Origin: Ambrosia x helenae
Lineage: Eukaryota > Streptophyta > Magnoliopsida > Asterales > Asteraceae
Assembly: GCA_030844895.1 (NCBI GenBank)
Contig: CM061225.1
Coordinates: forward strand, 107,026,688 to 107,090,687
Length of the DNA: 64,000 nt
Direction: 5' to 3'
Every line of letters starts with the position of its first letter. Position 1 is the first letter of the stretch. The notes under the pieces are model-generated. The model was not told the origin of the DNA. It ran no database searches and worked only from the letters and a program-made list of their open reading frames with translations. Below, piece by piece: positions 40,268 through 51,427 of this stretch. The translations under genes were made by a program, and so were the position numbers.

Positions 40268-42037
40268 TAGTTGTTACCACCGCGCGCTTCACGACGCGAC
40301 CAAGCTGTCATTCTAAAGGTATTAACAGGATGTTACAAAACTTGTGTTACCATTACAAGCGACTTGTAAATTTGAAAAAAAACATTGAGGTCCAACAAAT
40401 TTGTTAAAAGGGATTGGCTGTCAAGGAAACTAAAGCGCATAACCAAGATCATCAACTACACATCTCAATCGATTTGGATCAACAACACCTTCTGGTTTCG
40501 GAGACGTTACTTCTGTTCTGAAAACCGAAGCAGGGTGATCTGTAAACAACATAAATCATTATACTTCAAAAATATGTATAACAAATATTAAAATCATTAG
40601 AATTTGAGCAGCACTCGTTACCTGGCGTGCTTTGACAATACCATCAAGTATTTCAGGTTCTAGCAAATGCGCGCAGCGCGTCTAAAATTAAGTTTTGTAT
40701 CTACGTTGCAAGTAACCTCAACCAGCAATTTTTGTAGTAGTGTTGGAGCAAACAATCGGGGCAAACAACACTTGTAACCTTGTTTCTGTCCACCCTCTAC
40801 AACCCTGTAACAAATCTGGAAAGAAGGCCAAGACAAAGCAGCCAAGGCACACAACAGTTGAAGCATTATACATGTTAGTATTTAAAGAAAATGAAATCCA
40901 TGATAGTATTAGATCACAAAGGTGCATGTTAATATCACAAAAGGTGCATGTCCGTCTTACAAACAATTGTTAGTAATTAATAACAAACAATGAAATGAGT
41001 TTTTTTATCAAACCGGCCAGTGAGAGTTGTGTTAAAAGCACATTTCTTCTTACTTTGCCAGTTCATTCATAAAAACAATAAGTTTGTTCAAACACAAATC
41101 CAAAGTCTAAGCTTATTGTGGCTCAGAGTTTTTAAAGACAATGGCTGCAAGGCGGATTGAAGGCTATAACCTACCATCCACTATCCTCACTACACCATCG
41201 TCATCAACATTCAGAAAACACTTTTAACTCATCTTAAACACAACGCATGAGCAACAACATACGACATAAAACACCGTTAACTTAACGACAACACAGAACA
41301 GGGTGATGTTAAACATCGAGCAAGAACACGCGACATCAGGAATTTAGAAAGGTCGGTGACGTGTAAGGTCACCGGTCTTTTCTTTTAAGAGTTGTATAGA
41401 AATAAAAGGTTGAAACTTCTCCTTAAACTTCTTCCCACATTTAGAAAACGTGAAAAAACGAAAAAAAAAATCGAGTAATACCTCAAACTTTCGAGCATGG
41501 AAGCCATGGCTTACTCAGGTCTTTTCAAGAACTATGGTAGACCACTGGTGGCGGTGACACACGGCTGCAGTCCACCAGACAAAAACGATGCTACACATGG
41601 CAACAATTTCGGTGGAGAAGAATCAATCTTACATTATCAGTTGAAGACCGTCTTGAATAGGAATGTAGAAATTACCTTGGATATTACAGAGAAAGAAGGG
41701 GACCATCAATGCAAACTGGAAGCGTGACCGTAAGCCACCAGAGCCTTCATCTCCAACTCTAGTTGTCGACCTGCCGAGGAATCAAACACCACCATCATAC
41801 TTGCCATAACCCTAACTCTTGATTGGAGTGACTCACACGCTTGACTAACGAAGCTGAAGAAGACGGCAACAAATCTGATAATGGTGTAACCGATGGGGGT
41901 GGCAGTGGGGATTTAAGAATAAAATAATAGAGAATTAGCAAGTCTGGAGCGTTGGATCAAGAATCGACCGTAGATATCATATGAGCCGACTGTTCATAAG
42001 GGTGGACAGGTTTTGTTTATATATAGAATAGAATTAA
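40268..42037 (-). mobile_element. Possible minus-strand Helitron
   Basis: On the minus strand the sequence ends GCGCGCGGTGGTAACAACTAG followed by T, with a GC-rich imperfect hairpin just before. About 1.77 kb upstream, TCTATTCTATATATAAAC resembles Helitron 5' ends. The 5' flanking base is T instead of the usual A, and the hairpin is weak. A ~76-codon plus-strand frame (41497-41727) is inside; I do not recognise it. Confidence 0.4.
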
Positions 42038-42910
42038 AACTGTAATAAAGGATGGTGTATACTTTCTCATTTCTATTGGTGGCATATTATTATTTATCTT
42101 TTTCAGCAGCATGAAGCTATGAATTCTACGAAGAATTGCAATCTCTTGTTGTAGACTTGTTGATTATACTTAACACCTCTAAGCCTCGTTCTAATTTTCA
42201 CTTAACCCTTGTTTACTTATTACATATCCTAATTCCAGTAATTCAGTTTGTCAATGCTTTAAAGTAAGAACAAGCAACCTTCTTTAACACTCTTTGAATT
42301 GAAAAAAAAAACATCAGATATCAACAATGTAAAGACTCATGGTGGACCCTTTTACAACAATCAGAAACTGAGCGTTAACTGATTGTATCGTACACGTCAC
42401 TGATGCACAGCGAACAATTACATTTTAAATCGTGATTGGCCTCAATTTTGCATACAAGTTCTAATTCTGCTTCATGTAAGGACGTTGTGTTAGAGTTTTT
42501 TGCTAAAATGGTGGTTTTTCCCACAATGTTTGTGCCAAAGGTAGATGTCAGAAAGGATTTTTGCAAAATGGAAGTCCCGCAATCTAAGATTGCGGGAGAG
42601 GTACAGCAGGCTGCAGACGTGGACGAGGGAAGCACACTCGAAGGCAGACGTGGACTGCTGACTGGATGATGCTGATGCAATCCCGCAAACACTTTTAACT
42701 CATCAACATTCAGAAAACACTTTTAACTCATCTTAAACACAACGCATGAGCAACAACATACGACACAAAACACCGTTAACTTAACGACAACACAGAACAG
42801 GGTGATGTTAAACATCGAGCAAGAACACGCGACATCAGGAATGTAGAAAGTTAACACCTCTAAGCCTCATTCTAATTTTCACTTAACCCTTGTTTACTTA
42901 TTACATATCC
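41201..42910. repeat. Rearranged duplication: blocks A..B and A'B'
   Basis: Block A (41201-41351) and A' (42700-42850) are about 150 bp of near-identical sequence (tcatcaacattcagaaaaca..). Block B (42170-42229) and B' (42851-42910) are 60 bp of near-identical sequence (ttaacacctctaagcctc..). A and B are 818 bp apart, while A' and B' are directly adjacent. One copy has therefore gained or lost the intervening 818 bp. Confidence 0.85.
42230..42699. other. Intergenic with a perfect 11-bp-arm palindrome
   Basis: Contains a frame of about 77 codons (42436-42669, +) that I do not recognise. It also holds the inverted repeat tcccgcaatct / agattgcggga (42575-42597). No defensible gene. Confidence 0.35.
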
Positions 42911-43407
42911 CTTCATTAGTGATAAGTATGTACTCCAAGAGAATCTATCAGGTATTGGGATGTGTACGCAAGGTGCTTGTAGAAAGTTCTCTACCAGAAC
43001 TGGTTGTTTTGATACATGTGTCTACTTTACAGCTTCATAGACCTCCTAAACCTCCTAATTTTTGCTGACGTGGCATGGGGAATAAGCTGACATGGCATGG
43101 ACACATCACCTGCCACGTCAGCAAAAATGACACGTCATGCCACGTCAGCAAAAATTAACCATGGTTAGTCTGAGGGTGATACAGGCCAATAAGTTAAAAG
43201 TATAGTGCGGTGTTGGTCAATTTTGTAGTTCAGTGCGTGAGCGGCCAATTGTCAATAGTCCAGGGTGTTAAAATCCAATTTCCCTTTATTCTTTGTCGAT
43301 TTGCATGCGTTCCCTTTTTTCAATCTTTGCTTCATGCATGTTGGTTTTTCGGGTGTGATTTCCTGTTTGAATTCTGTTGTAGTGGTTGTCTCTTCCTTTT
43401 TTTCTTT
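42911..43407. other. Intergenic; foldback-like palindromes
   Basis: Around 43060-43165 the sequence ttttgctgacgtggcatg and its complement alternate, resembling the foldback element at 37611. No gene was seen. Confidence 0.45.
43403..43407. repeat. Gypsy target-site duplication TCTTT, left
   Basis: TCTTT precedes the LTR at 43408 and follows the other LTR at 54027-54031. Confidence 0.9.
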
Positions 43408-46006
43408 TGTCACACCCTCAAATTCCACTTGCGGGGTTTTACCGCGAGGCGCATGACAAACCAGGATTCAAGTCAACGGTCACAATAAACAACACTATAT
43501 GCATAACACAAAACCCAAAAGATATAGTTATAAAAACATAAACTGTAGCGGAAGCTTTAAATGTTTACAACCCAAAAGACATAGTTCAAATGTTTAATGA
43601 AGACCATGCTCTAAACCCTAGACGCCCGTGCCGACTCGTGCGCCTAGATCCAGTTGTTGCTACCTTAGTGACCTGAGAAAAACATGCCAAAAAGACGTCA
43701 ACATATAATGCTGGTGAGTCCACAGGTTTGTTCAAAAATGTTATCCAAGTGTTACCATGTCCATACTGTATCAATGCTACCAAGTACGCTAGCTAGGCGT
43801 ATGTTTTATTACTACTACGATTGGAAACCATTACTGGACACGTTTAGCAATGTTTAGCATGTTTAGCAGCCCGTAATGTTCAGCACGATAATGTTCCTGT
43901 TCGAGACAATATGCACCCGCCCGGCCCTCCAAGCCGACGAGTGGGGCAGGTCACACCCAATAGATCTATCCACATTTCCCCCGTTGTGCAAACCCGCACA
44001 TTCATGGTTTCCCCGGGACTTTCCAAAAGATCGTATAGCAATATAAAGTTAAAACCATAGTATGACATATGTTACCAAAACTGTTTAGCGCATGTTTTCT
44101 CCCCCAAAAGTTAAAGCAGTAACAGTGGGGCCGTGAACTCACCTTAGATAGCGTTCCTCAAATATATGTAAAGATGTTTAGCCCTTGATAATCCCTCTAC
44201 CGGAGATCTATCAAAATGTTCACATAAGTGTTCCGACTAATAACCATAAGGTTATCTAGTCCCCGATTGTCCAGATCATAACCAAGTATGTTTTAAAACG
44301 TGTTTAAATGTTCAACCGACACACTGGACCGTCCCGACATCCCGTTGGTGACCCATTACCCTAACTAATCAAGTACACACAGATTACACGCAAGGTTCAA
44401 GCATAAAATACTTAGTTCGTATCAAAAATCTCATTTTTGTTATCGTAGGGTCGAATGTGGCTGTAAGTGGTCGAAGGTGTCCCTAAAAGGTCGAATGTGG
44501 CTTTGAACTTCCACCTTCGCCCCTTTTCTTCCCACCTTCGCCCATTTATGGCACCTTCGCCCCTTTAGCTTCCAGGTTCGACCCCTGGAATCCACCTTCG
44601 CCCGTTCGACTGGCCGAAGGTGTTCCAGGTTCGACCCTGCTGTGTTGTTTACTCAAAAACGCGTCCAAAAACATCCGAAAACATCACGAAACATCATGAG
44701 TTACAGCAGTCAAGCATCATTAATATATTCCTACGAAACCCTACCAATTTTACCCCAAAATCTATCCGTTTTACAAGTTTCCTAAAATAGTAAATTATGG
44801 AGATGTCACATCATCATGCATGAAAATATTACCCAATTAGGAAACTTTCTGAAATCAATCAATAATCAGCTCATCATACTCGAATCATCATGAACAAGAA
44901 ACCCCTATCATAACCTTATCATAACCATCCAAAAACAAGCCCTAAATCTAACTAAAACCCCTTTAATCGTCAAAACACCATCAACAATCAAAGGTAACAT
45001 GGTTCAATCATAACCCATCATTAAATAACAGCTCTAGGTTGTTATCATATCATCTATACAACAAGTAATCATCAAACAATGCATAATATCATATTAACAC
45101 ATGTTTAGTTTGCATAAAAACTCATTGTTTATAAATAGGTTTTATTTAGAAAGATATTAGGAAGGTTTTTACCCATAAAACATGTTGATATCAGATCTGG
45201 ACCCTTGGGGTTTAGATGAAAACAAGTTAAAATTGTTTAAAAAGGATTTGGAATGAAGAACACACCTTAGATTTTCACTTGTAATGATTTAGAGAGTTAG
45301 GTTATGAAAAACAAGCTCAAAAACTCCTTCCCCAATGATAATAGCTGATAGAGAGTGTTTGGAGGCGTTTAGGGTTTGTGAAATGGTGAAAAATGGCTAA
45401 GGATGGTATTTATACCAGGTCCAGGTTCGCCCCTTTTATATGGTCGAATGTGGAACTTTTCCACATTCGCCCCTTTTTAATGGTCGAATGTGGAATCTTT
45501 CCACATTCGCCCACTTTGTTTCTACATTCGCCCATTTCTCAAGTTCCATTTCCACATTCGCCCACTATTTCCACATTCAGGTCATCAGCACTTTTTAACA
45601 CATGTTAACAGCACTCTTTAACACATGTTAACCTTTTTCCAGTTTGTCGTGTTTAACGCATTCTAACATATCTTAACACGTAAGCATGCATCCATAGTCT
45701 ATACTTAGCATGTTTAGGCACGTATAATCATTTGTACATCGTTTAAGCAAGTATAAGTATACAATCCACCACACGACCCATAATCTACACATATACTTAA
45801 TTAGTTCATGTAATGTCACCAACAACGGAACCCGGTACTAATGTATTCCCAAAACGACTCCCAATGATCCTCCAGATCATTGAACCCTGGACAATCCTAA
45901 TTTGACCCGACTCAACTAACTCAGTTAAGTTTGTTTATAAACGTTTCTCGCTAAGGTAGACTTAGATGTTACTATTATGTTTAAGCCGAACATGCCGGGT
46001 GTCACA
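43408..46006 (-). repeat. Gypsy 3' LTR (2599 bp)
   Basis: Same length as 51428-54026 and nearly identical. It contains two clusters of cgaatgtgg / ccacattcg motifs (44445-44640 and 45421-45570); the second forms two 40-bp tandem stem-loops. Short frames inside are not genes. Confidence 0.93.
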
Positions 46007-46146
46007 TCATCCCCACGTTGAAAGAATTTTCGTCCCGAAAATTGCACGAAGCCCAAAAATGAAAAAGTCGAAAAGGAAGAAAACGAAAAGAAAAGTTTCC
46101 GGTTGTCACATCATCCCCACGTTGAAAGGGAATCTCGCCCCGAGAT
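46007..46146 (-). other. Gypsy 3' untranslated end with duplicated polypurine tract
   Basis: The sequence gtcacatcatccccacgttgaaag occurs at the LTR border (46001-46024) and again at 46105-46128. On the minus strand both give CAACGTGGGGATGA, so the polypurine tract and a few LTR bases are present twice, about 104 bp apart. Confidence 0.75.
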
Positions 46147-49100
46147 TCACTCTGCTTCAGCAGTAACATGCCTGGACTCGAACGCGCGCTTCGGAAAGAG
46201 GTGAGGGTACTTAGCCTTCATCTGGTCTTCTCGTTCCCACGTGAACTCCGGTCCACGATCCGAGTTCCAACGAACTTTAACGATGCGGATTTTACTCCGC
46301 CGAAGGCTACGAATCTTGTAATCCAGAATCTCCACGGGTTCCTCCACAATGCGAAGACGATCATCAACCTTGATCTCTTCCAGTGGTACAACAAGAGATT
46401 CGTCAGCCAAACACTTCCTTAAGTTAGACACATGGAAGACGTTATGAACATTACCGAGCTCCGTCGGTAAATCAAGTCTGTACGCCACCGGCCCAATCCG
46501 TTCCAGGATTGCGAACGGTCCGACGTAACGAGGGTTAAGCTTGCCACGCTTTCCAAAGCGTATGACGCCCTTCCATGGTGAAACTTTCAGAAGCACCTTG
46601 TCCCCAACCTGGAACTCTAGTGGTTTGCGACGGCGATCAGCATAGCTCTTCTGACGATCCCGTGCAGCTGCCAAACGGTTACGGATCTGTACGATTTTCT
46701 CCGACGTTTCGTGCACCAGTTCCGGGCCAGTGAGCTGGCTCTCGCCCACCTCGGCCCAACACAAGGGAGATCGGCATTTCCGTCCATACAGAGCTTCGAA
46801 CGGAGCTGCCCCGATACTGGAGTGGTAACTGTTGTTGTAGGAGAACTCCACCAACGGCAGGTGAGTCTCCCAACCCTTGCCAAAATCGATGACACATGCC
46901 CGCAGCATGTCCTCCAGTGTTTGTATCGTCCGCTCACTCTGACCGTCAGTTTGCGGATGATAAGCCGTACTCATATCCAGCTGAGTACCCAAGGCCTTAT
47001 GAAGAGCCTTCCAGAAACGCGAAGCAAAGCGGGAATCACGATCAGAAATGATAGAAACAGGCACCCCGTGCCGAGAGACCACCTCCTTAAGGTAGAGTCG
47101 AGCCAACCGCTCGAGTCCATCCGTTTCCTTAATAGGTATGAAGTGTGCCGATTTCGTCAACCGGTCGACGATCACCCAAATCATGTCACAACCACTTGGT
47201 GATCTCGGTAACTTGGTGACGAAATCCATCGTGATCCGCTCCCACTTCCATTCTGGAATCTCAGGTTGCTGTAGGAGACCAGACGACTTCTGATACTCCA
47301 CCTTGACCTTAGCACAGGTCAAGCATTTGCTCACATAGGAGGCTATATCAGCCTTCATGTTCGGCCACCAATAAAGTATCTTCAGATCCTGATACATCTT
47401 ATCGGAGCCTGGGTGAATAGAATACCGGGATTTGTGAGCCTCGTCCAAGACAAGCTCCCGTAATCCCCCGAGTAAAGGAACCCAAACACGCCCAGCGAAG
47501 TAGTGTAGGCCATCAGACCTAAGCTCAAGGTGTTTGTCCGCACTGTGCATTGTTTCGGCCTTAAGGTTTTCCTCCTTCAAGGCATCCACCTGAGCCGAAC
47601 GGACCCGGTCAGGCAAGGAGGAATGAATGGTAAGCTGCAAGGCTCGGACACGCCGAGGCTTCGCCGACTCCTTCCTGCTCAAGGCATCCGCCACAACGTT
47701 TGCCTTGCCAGGATGATATTTGATCGCACAGTCGTAATCGTTCAAGAGTTCAACCCAACGACGCTGCCGCATGTTTAACACCTTCTGGTCGAAAATATGC
47801 TAGAGACTCTTGTGATCGGTGTATACTTCACACTTGGTACCGTACAAGTAATGCCTCCAGATTTTCAACGCAAATACTACTGCACCCAGCTCCAAGTCGT
47901 GAGTAGTATAGTTCTTCTCGTGAACCTTGAGTTGACGAGAAGCATAAGCGATAACCTTCCCGCGTTGCATCAACACGCAACTGAGACCCCGAATCGAAGC
48001 ATCACAGTACACCACAAAATCATCCGTACCCTCGGGCAAGGATAAGATAGGAGCAGAACAAAGTTTAAGCTTCAGCATCTGAAATGCTGATTCCTGTGGT
48101 TCGCCCCAGTCGAACTTTCGATCCTTCTGGGTGAGAGCGGTGAGGGGTTGAGCGATCTTCGAAAATCCCTCGATAAAACGCCGATAGTAACCTGCAAGAC
48201 CCAGGAATTGCCGCACCTCAGATGGCGTCTTTGGTGCTTCCCAGTCTTTAATAGCTTCGATCTTAGCCGGATCGACATGAATTCCCAGTTCATTCACCAC
48301 ATGCCCTAGGAATTGAACTTCGCGTAACCAAAAATCACACTTTGAGAACTTAGCATACAACTGCTCCCGTCTCAAAAGTTCCAAGACCAACCGCAGATGT
48401 TCCTCATGATCCGCCTTGTTCTTGGAATAAATCAGAATGTCATCAATGAACACGATAACGAACTTATCAAGGTACGGCTTACAAACACGGTTCATCAAAT
48501 CCATGAACACTGCCGGTGCGTTAGTGAGACCGAAAGGCATGACTAAGAACTCAAAATGGCCATAACGAGTGCGAAAAGCAGTCTTCTGTATGTCAGCTTC
48601 CCTGACGCGTAACTGGTGATAACCGGACCGCAAGTCAATCTTCGAGTAGTAGCTGGAGCCCTGAAGCTGGTCAAAGAGATCATCAATGCGAGGAAGAGGA
48701 TAACGATTCTTGATGGTCACTTTGTTCAGCTCACGGTAATCAATACACATACGAAGGCTCCCATCCTTCTTCTTCACAAACAAAATAGGAGCTCCCCACG
48801 GGGACGAGCTCGGTCGAATGAAACCCTTTTCCAAGAGTTCCTGTAACTGGCTGGATAACTCTTGCATCTCAGGAGGTGCAAGACGATACGGAGCTCGGGC
48901 AATAGGAGCTGCGCCCGGAGCAAGATCAATACCAAACTCAACCTGACGATGGGGAGGAAGACCAGGCAAATCATCAGGAAACACATCAGAAAAGTCACGA
49001 ACCACCGGAATATCCTCAATCTTCTTCTCATCGTCAGTAGAAATGTTAACAAGTGCCAGAATGGCCGAACAGCCCTTTCGAAGATATTTACGGGCTTTCA

Positions 49101-50561
49101 TGCTGGAAATGATACTCAGCGGAGCACCGCTTTTCTCGCCGTGGACCGAAAGAATCTCTCCATCGGGGAGAGGGATCCGAATAACCTTGTCAAAGCAAAC
49201 AATATCTGCGCGATACAACGATAACCAATCCATGCCCACAACGACATCGAAACTACCCAGAGGTACAGGCATAAGGTCAATGGGGAATGACAGACCCGAC
49301 AGTTCCAAGTGACACTCCCTAAGGATATGAGTCGCCTCGATGTTCTTACTGTTAGCCAATTCTATTAAGTACTTAGCCTCTAAAGGTGTGGGTACTACAT
49401 CTAGCAACTGACTAACATCCACAGATACGAAGCTCTTATCGGCACCAGAATCAAATAAAACAGAAACACAGCGATTGTTGAGAAGGAACGTACCGGTAAC
49501 TGTGTCTGGATCCTGCCTAGCCTCTGCAGACCCAATGACGAAAGCACGTGCAGTCCTGCCTCCGCCGCCATTCCCGTTACCGTTCCCGCCCCTCCCGTTA
49601 TCGCCCTGCTTCAGTTTGGGACAATCACGCTTGAAATGTCCCGTGTCACCACAGTTGTAACACCCCTGCCTCCCCTGAGTCCCCTGAGCAGCAGGAGCAG
49701 GAGTAGCCGCAGGAGTCTGAGTTGGGGTGAGCGCCACCTTGCAATCCTTAGCATGGTGCCCCAACTGATGGCATCGATGACAACGGGCTCGATCACAATT
49801 CCCGGAATGGTGAAAGCCACACTTGTTACACTTGGGATGCTTCCCAACGTATCCACCTGTCTTCTGCGCTGAAGATGACCCAGATCCATCAAACTTCTTG
49901 GCCGGTTGAGACGGCGCCGGCACTGCACTCTTACCCACGTTCTCCCATTTCCTCTTGTTGCCTTCAGAACCCTTCACAGTCGAACCCTTGGGAGGTAAAA
50001 CACCCTCCAAAATCTTCATGTTGGTCATCTTGTGTGCAGAACGGACGACCTCAGCCAGTGTGGGTAGGTTCCCAGCAGCTACTAACCCAGCAATCTCCGG
50101 CACCAACCCAGAGATGTAGTGCTCAATCCTACGGTACTCAGGTGTGTGCATGTCAGGACACAACACCGCCAGCTCATTGCGTCGCACAGTATACTCTTCA
50201 ATCTCGGACCCCACCATCTTGTAGTTCCAGACTTCATGTTCCAACTTCTGCACTTCCTCCCTGGGACAGTACTCGCTCTTCAGTAGCCGAACAAAATCCG
50301 CCCAAAGCATAGCATGAGCTTCCCCCAAGCCCATGTTCTGCGTAGTAGCATTCCACCATGACAAAGCAGGACCCTCAAATGTCGCAGTGGCATACTTGAC
50401 CCGGTCCTCAACAGGACAGTTACACATCAAGAAAACAGATTCAACCTTCTCCAACCATCGGAGCAGTCCCACTGCCCCTTCAGTTCCAGCGAAGTTGTGG
50501 GGCTGACAGTCCCTAAACTTCTTGTAAGAACACTGAGGTGGAGGCGGGTTGACAGCAGCAC
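46147..50561 (-). pseudogene. Gypsy gag-pol polyprotein, main exon, broken by one TAG
   Basis: Read on the minus strand from 50561. Gag (CSYKKFRDCQPHNF, retrotransposon-gag region) is followed by CCHC knuckles (CHRCHQLGHHAKDC, CYNCGDTGHFKRDC; about 49800-49630). Then come protease LFDSGADKSF (about 49450), RT with FIDDILIYSK (about 48440), RNase H (about 48030), integrase zinc finger and DDE core with TAYHPQTDGQSER (about 47400-46700), and a chromodomain-like end (EEPVEILDY..FTWEREDQM, about 46290-46190). The frame is continuous except for TAG at 47800-47802, in RNase H just before a conserved Q/N-rich linker. The frame stays open on both sides. Confidence 0.93.
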
Positions 50562-50640
50562 CTGAAACACGACACAAAGATAAACCACAAAGGAAACATG
50601 ACACCCAAGAACGAAATAAGGCAGGTAAGAACCAACTTAC
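50562..50640 (-). other. Putative 79-bp intron in gypsy gag
   Basis: On the minus strand GGGTG|GTAAGTTGG (donor at 50640) and GTGTTTCAG|GTGCTGC (acceptor at 50562) are good plant splice sites. Removing the segment joins the N-terminal exon to the main gag frame in phase. Without removal the first exon reads into a stop. Confidence 0.7.
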
Positions 50641-50809
50641 CACCCATAGCATTGTGCCCGGCCTGGAAAGCAGCCAAGGCTATGTTCACTTGCTGTTGAA
50701 GCAAGTTGTTCAGCTCTGCTTGGGTCATGTTGATGTTACCACGACCACTGCCACGACCACCGCCGCCACGACCACCACCACGACGTCCACCACCACGTGC
50801 GCCCGACAT
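50641..50809 (-). CDS. Gypsy gag, first exon (Gly/Arg-rich N-terminus)
   Basis: The ATG at 50809 opens MSGARGGGRRGGGRGGG.., a glycine-arginine-rich basic segment, followed by MTQAELNNLLQQQVN. The basic region may aid RNA binding. It ends at the splice donor at 50640. It matches the start expected for a chromovirus Gag that otherwise lacks an ATG-started N-terminus in the main frame. Confidence 0.7.
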
Positions 50810-51407
50810 GATCTGACAAATCAGAAATCGAGAGATTCAGATTCACTGCTAGTGTCAACCACTAGTAGCTAGAAAAGTTACGCCTAGACCCAATCCGGGA
50901 CTATGCATCCAAGTTCAGAGTCCACTTGAATTCTCATGCATTTCAGTTTATGATTTCGTGTGCACCCGAAATGATAAACTGCTCTACATGGTCCTCCAAG
51001 CTTTCCCTCAGCTTGAACTCAAGTCGCCGAATGTCGGCATCCAGCATCATGCTATCACAAGCATAAGTGCACAAGATAATGTGTAAGCAAGTGCGTCTAT
51101 TGGGGTACGAAAGGGAGACGTCCGAATCCTAGACAGACCTCGAGAGTACGCAAGACTACCCCAATACACGACACTGCCGTGCAAAAACCAACGAGTCAAC
51201 TCCTTCTCCTTCAATCCCCGAAGAAGAACATAAGAGTGTGTAAAGCCAAGAGCGAGGACGGATGATGTAACAGAGAAGTGCGATGATGAGGTAAAGACAC
51301 CCCGACAAAGTTAGTACATGTTCCAAACCGACTCAAGTATGTGACCGTCTAGTGTGTGCGACTCGGCTATAGAATAGACTCTAAATGCAGTCCTAGTTCA
51401 CTATAAC
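50810..51407 (-). other. Gypsy 5' leader
   Basis: Untranslated leader between primer site and gag ATG on the minus strand. No other coding signal. Confidence 0.6.
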
Positions 51408-51427
51408 CATTGGCTCTGATACCAATC
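51408..51427 (-). other. Gypsy primer-binding site
   Basis: ATTGGTATCAGAGCCAATGG on the minus strand, directly inside the 5' LTR. It contains TGGTATCAGAGC, complementary to initiator tRNA-Met. Confidence 0.92.

Noticed and set aside
40660..40700. Second minus-strand Helitron end (gcgcgctgcgcgc hairpin then CTAG)
   Set aside because: CTAG is followed by A instead of T and no 5' partner was found.
41497..41727. 76-codon plus-strand frame as a host gene
   Set aside because: No recognisable domain, and it lies in a probable Helitron; not enough to call a gene.
45393..45608. 71-codon frame present in both gypsy LTRs
   Set aside because: Caused by the cgaatgtgg/ccacattcg repeats in the LTR; duplicated only because LTRs are duplicated.
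49875..50312. Plus-strand 145-codon frame within the gypsy element
   Set aside because: Antisense shadow of gypsy gag.
51408..51427. tRNA-Met gene fragment
   Set aside because: Only the 3' tRNA-complementary stretch is present beside an LTR; it is a primer-binding site.
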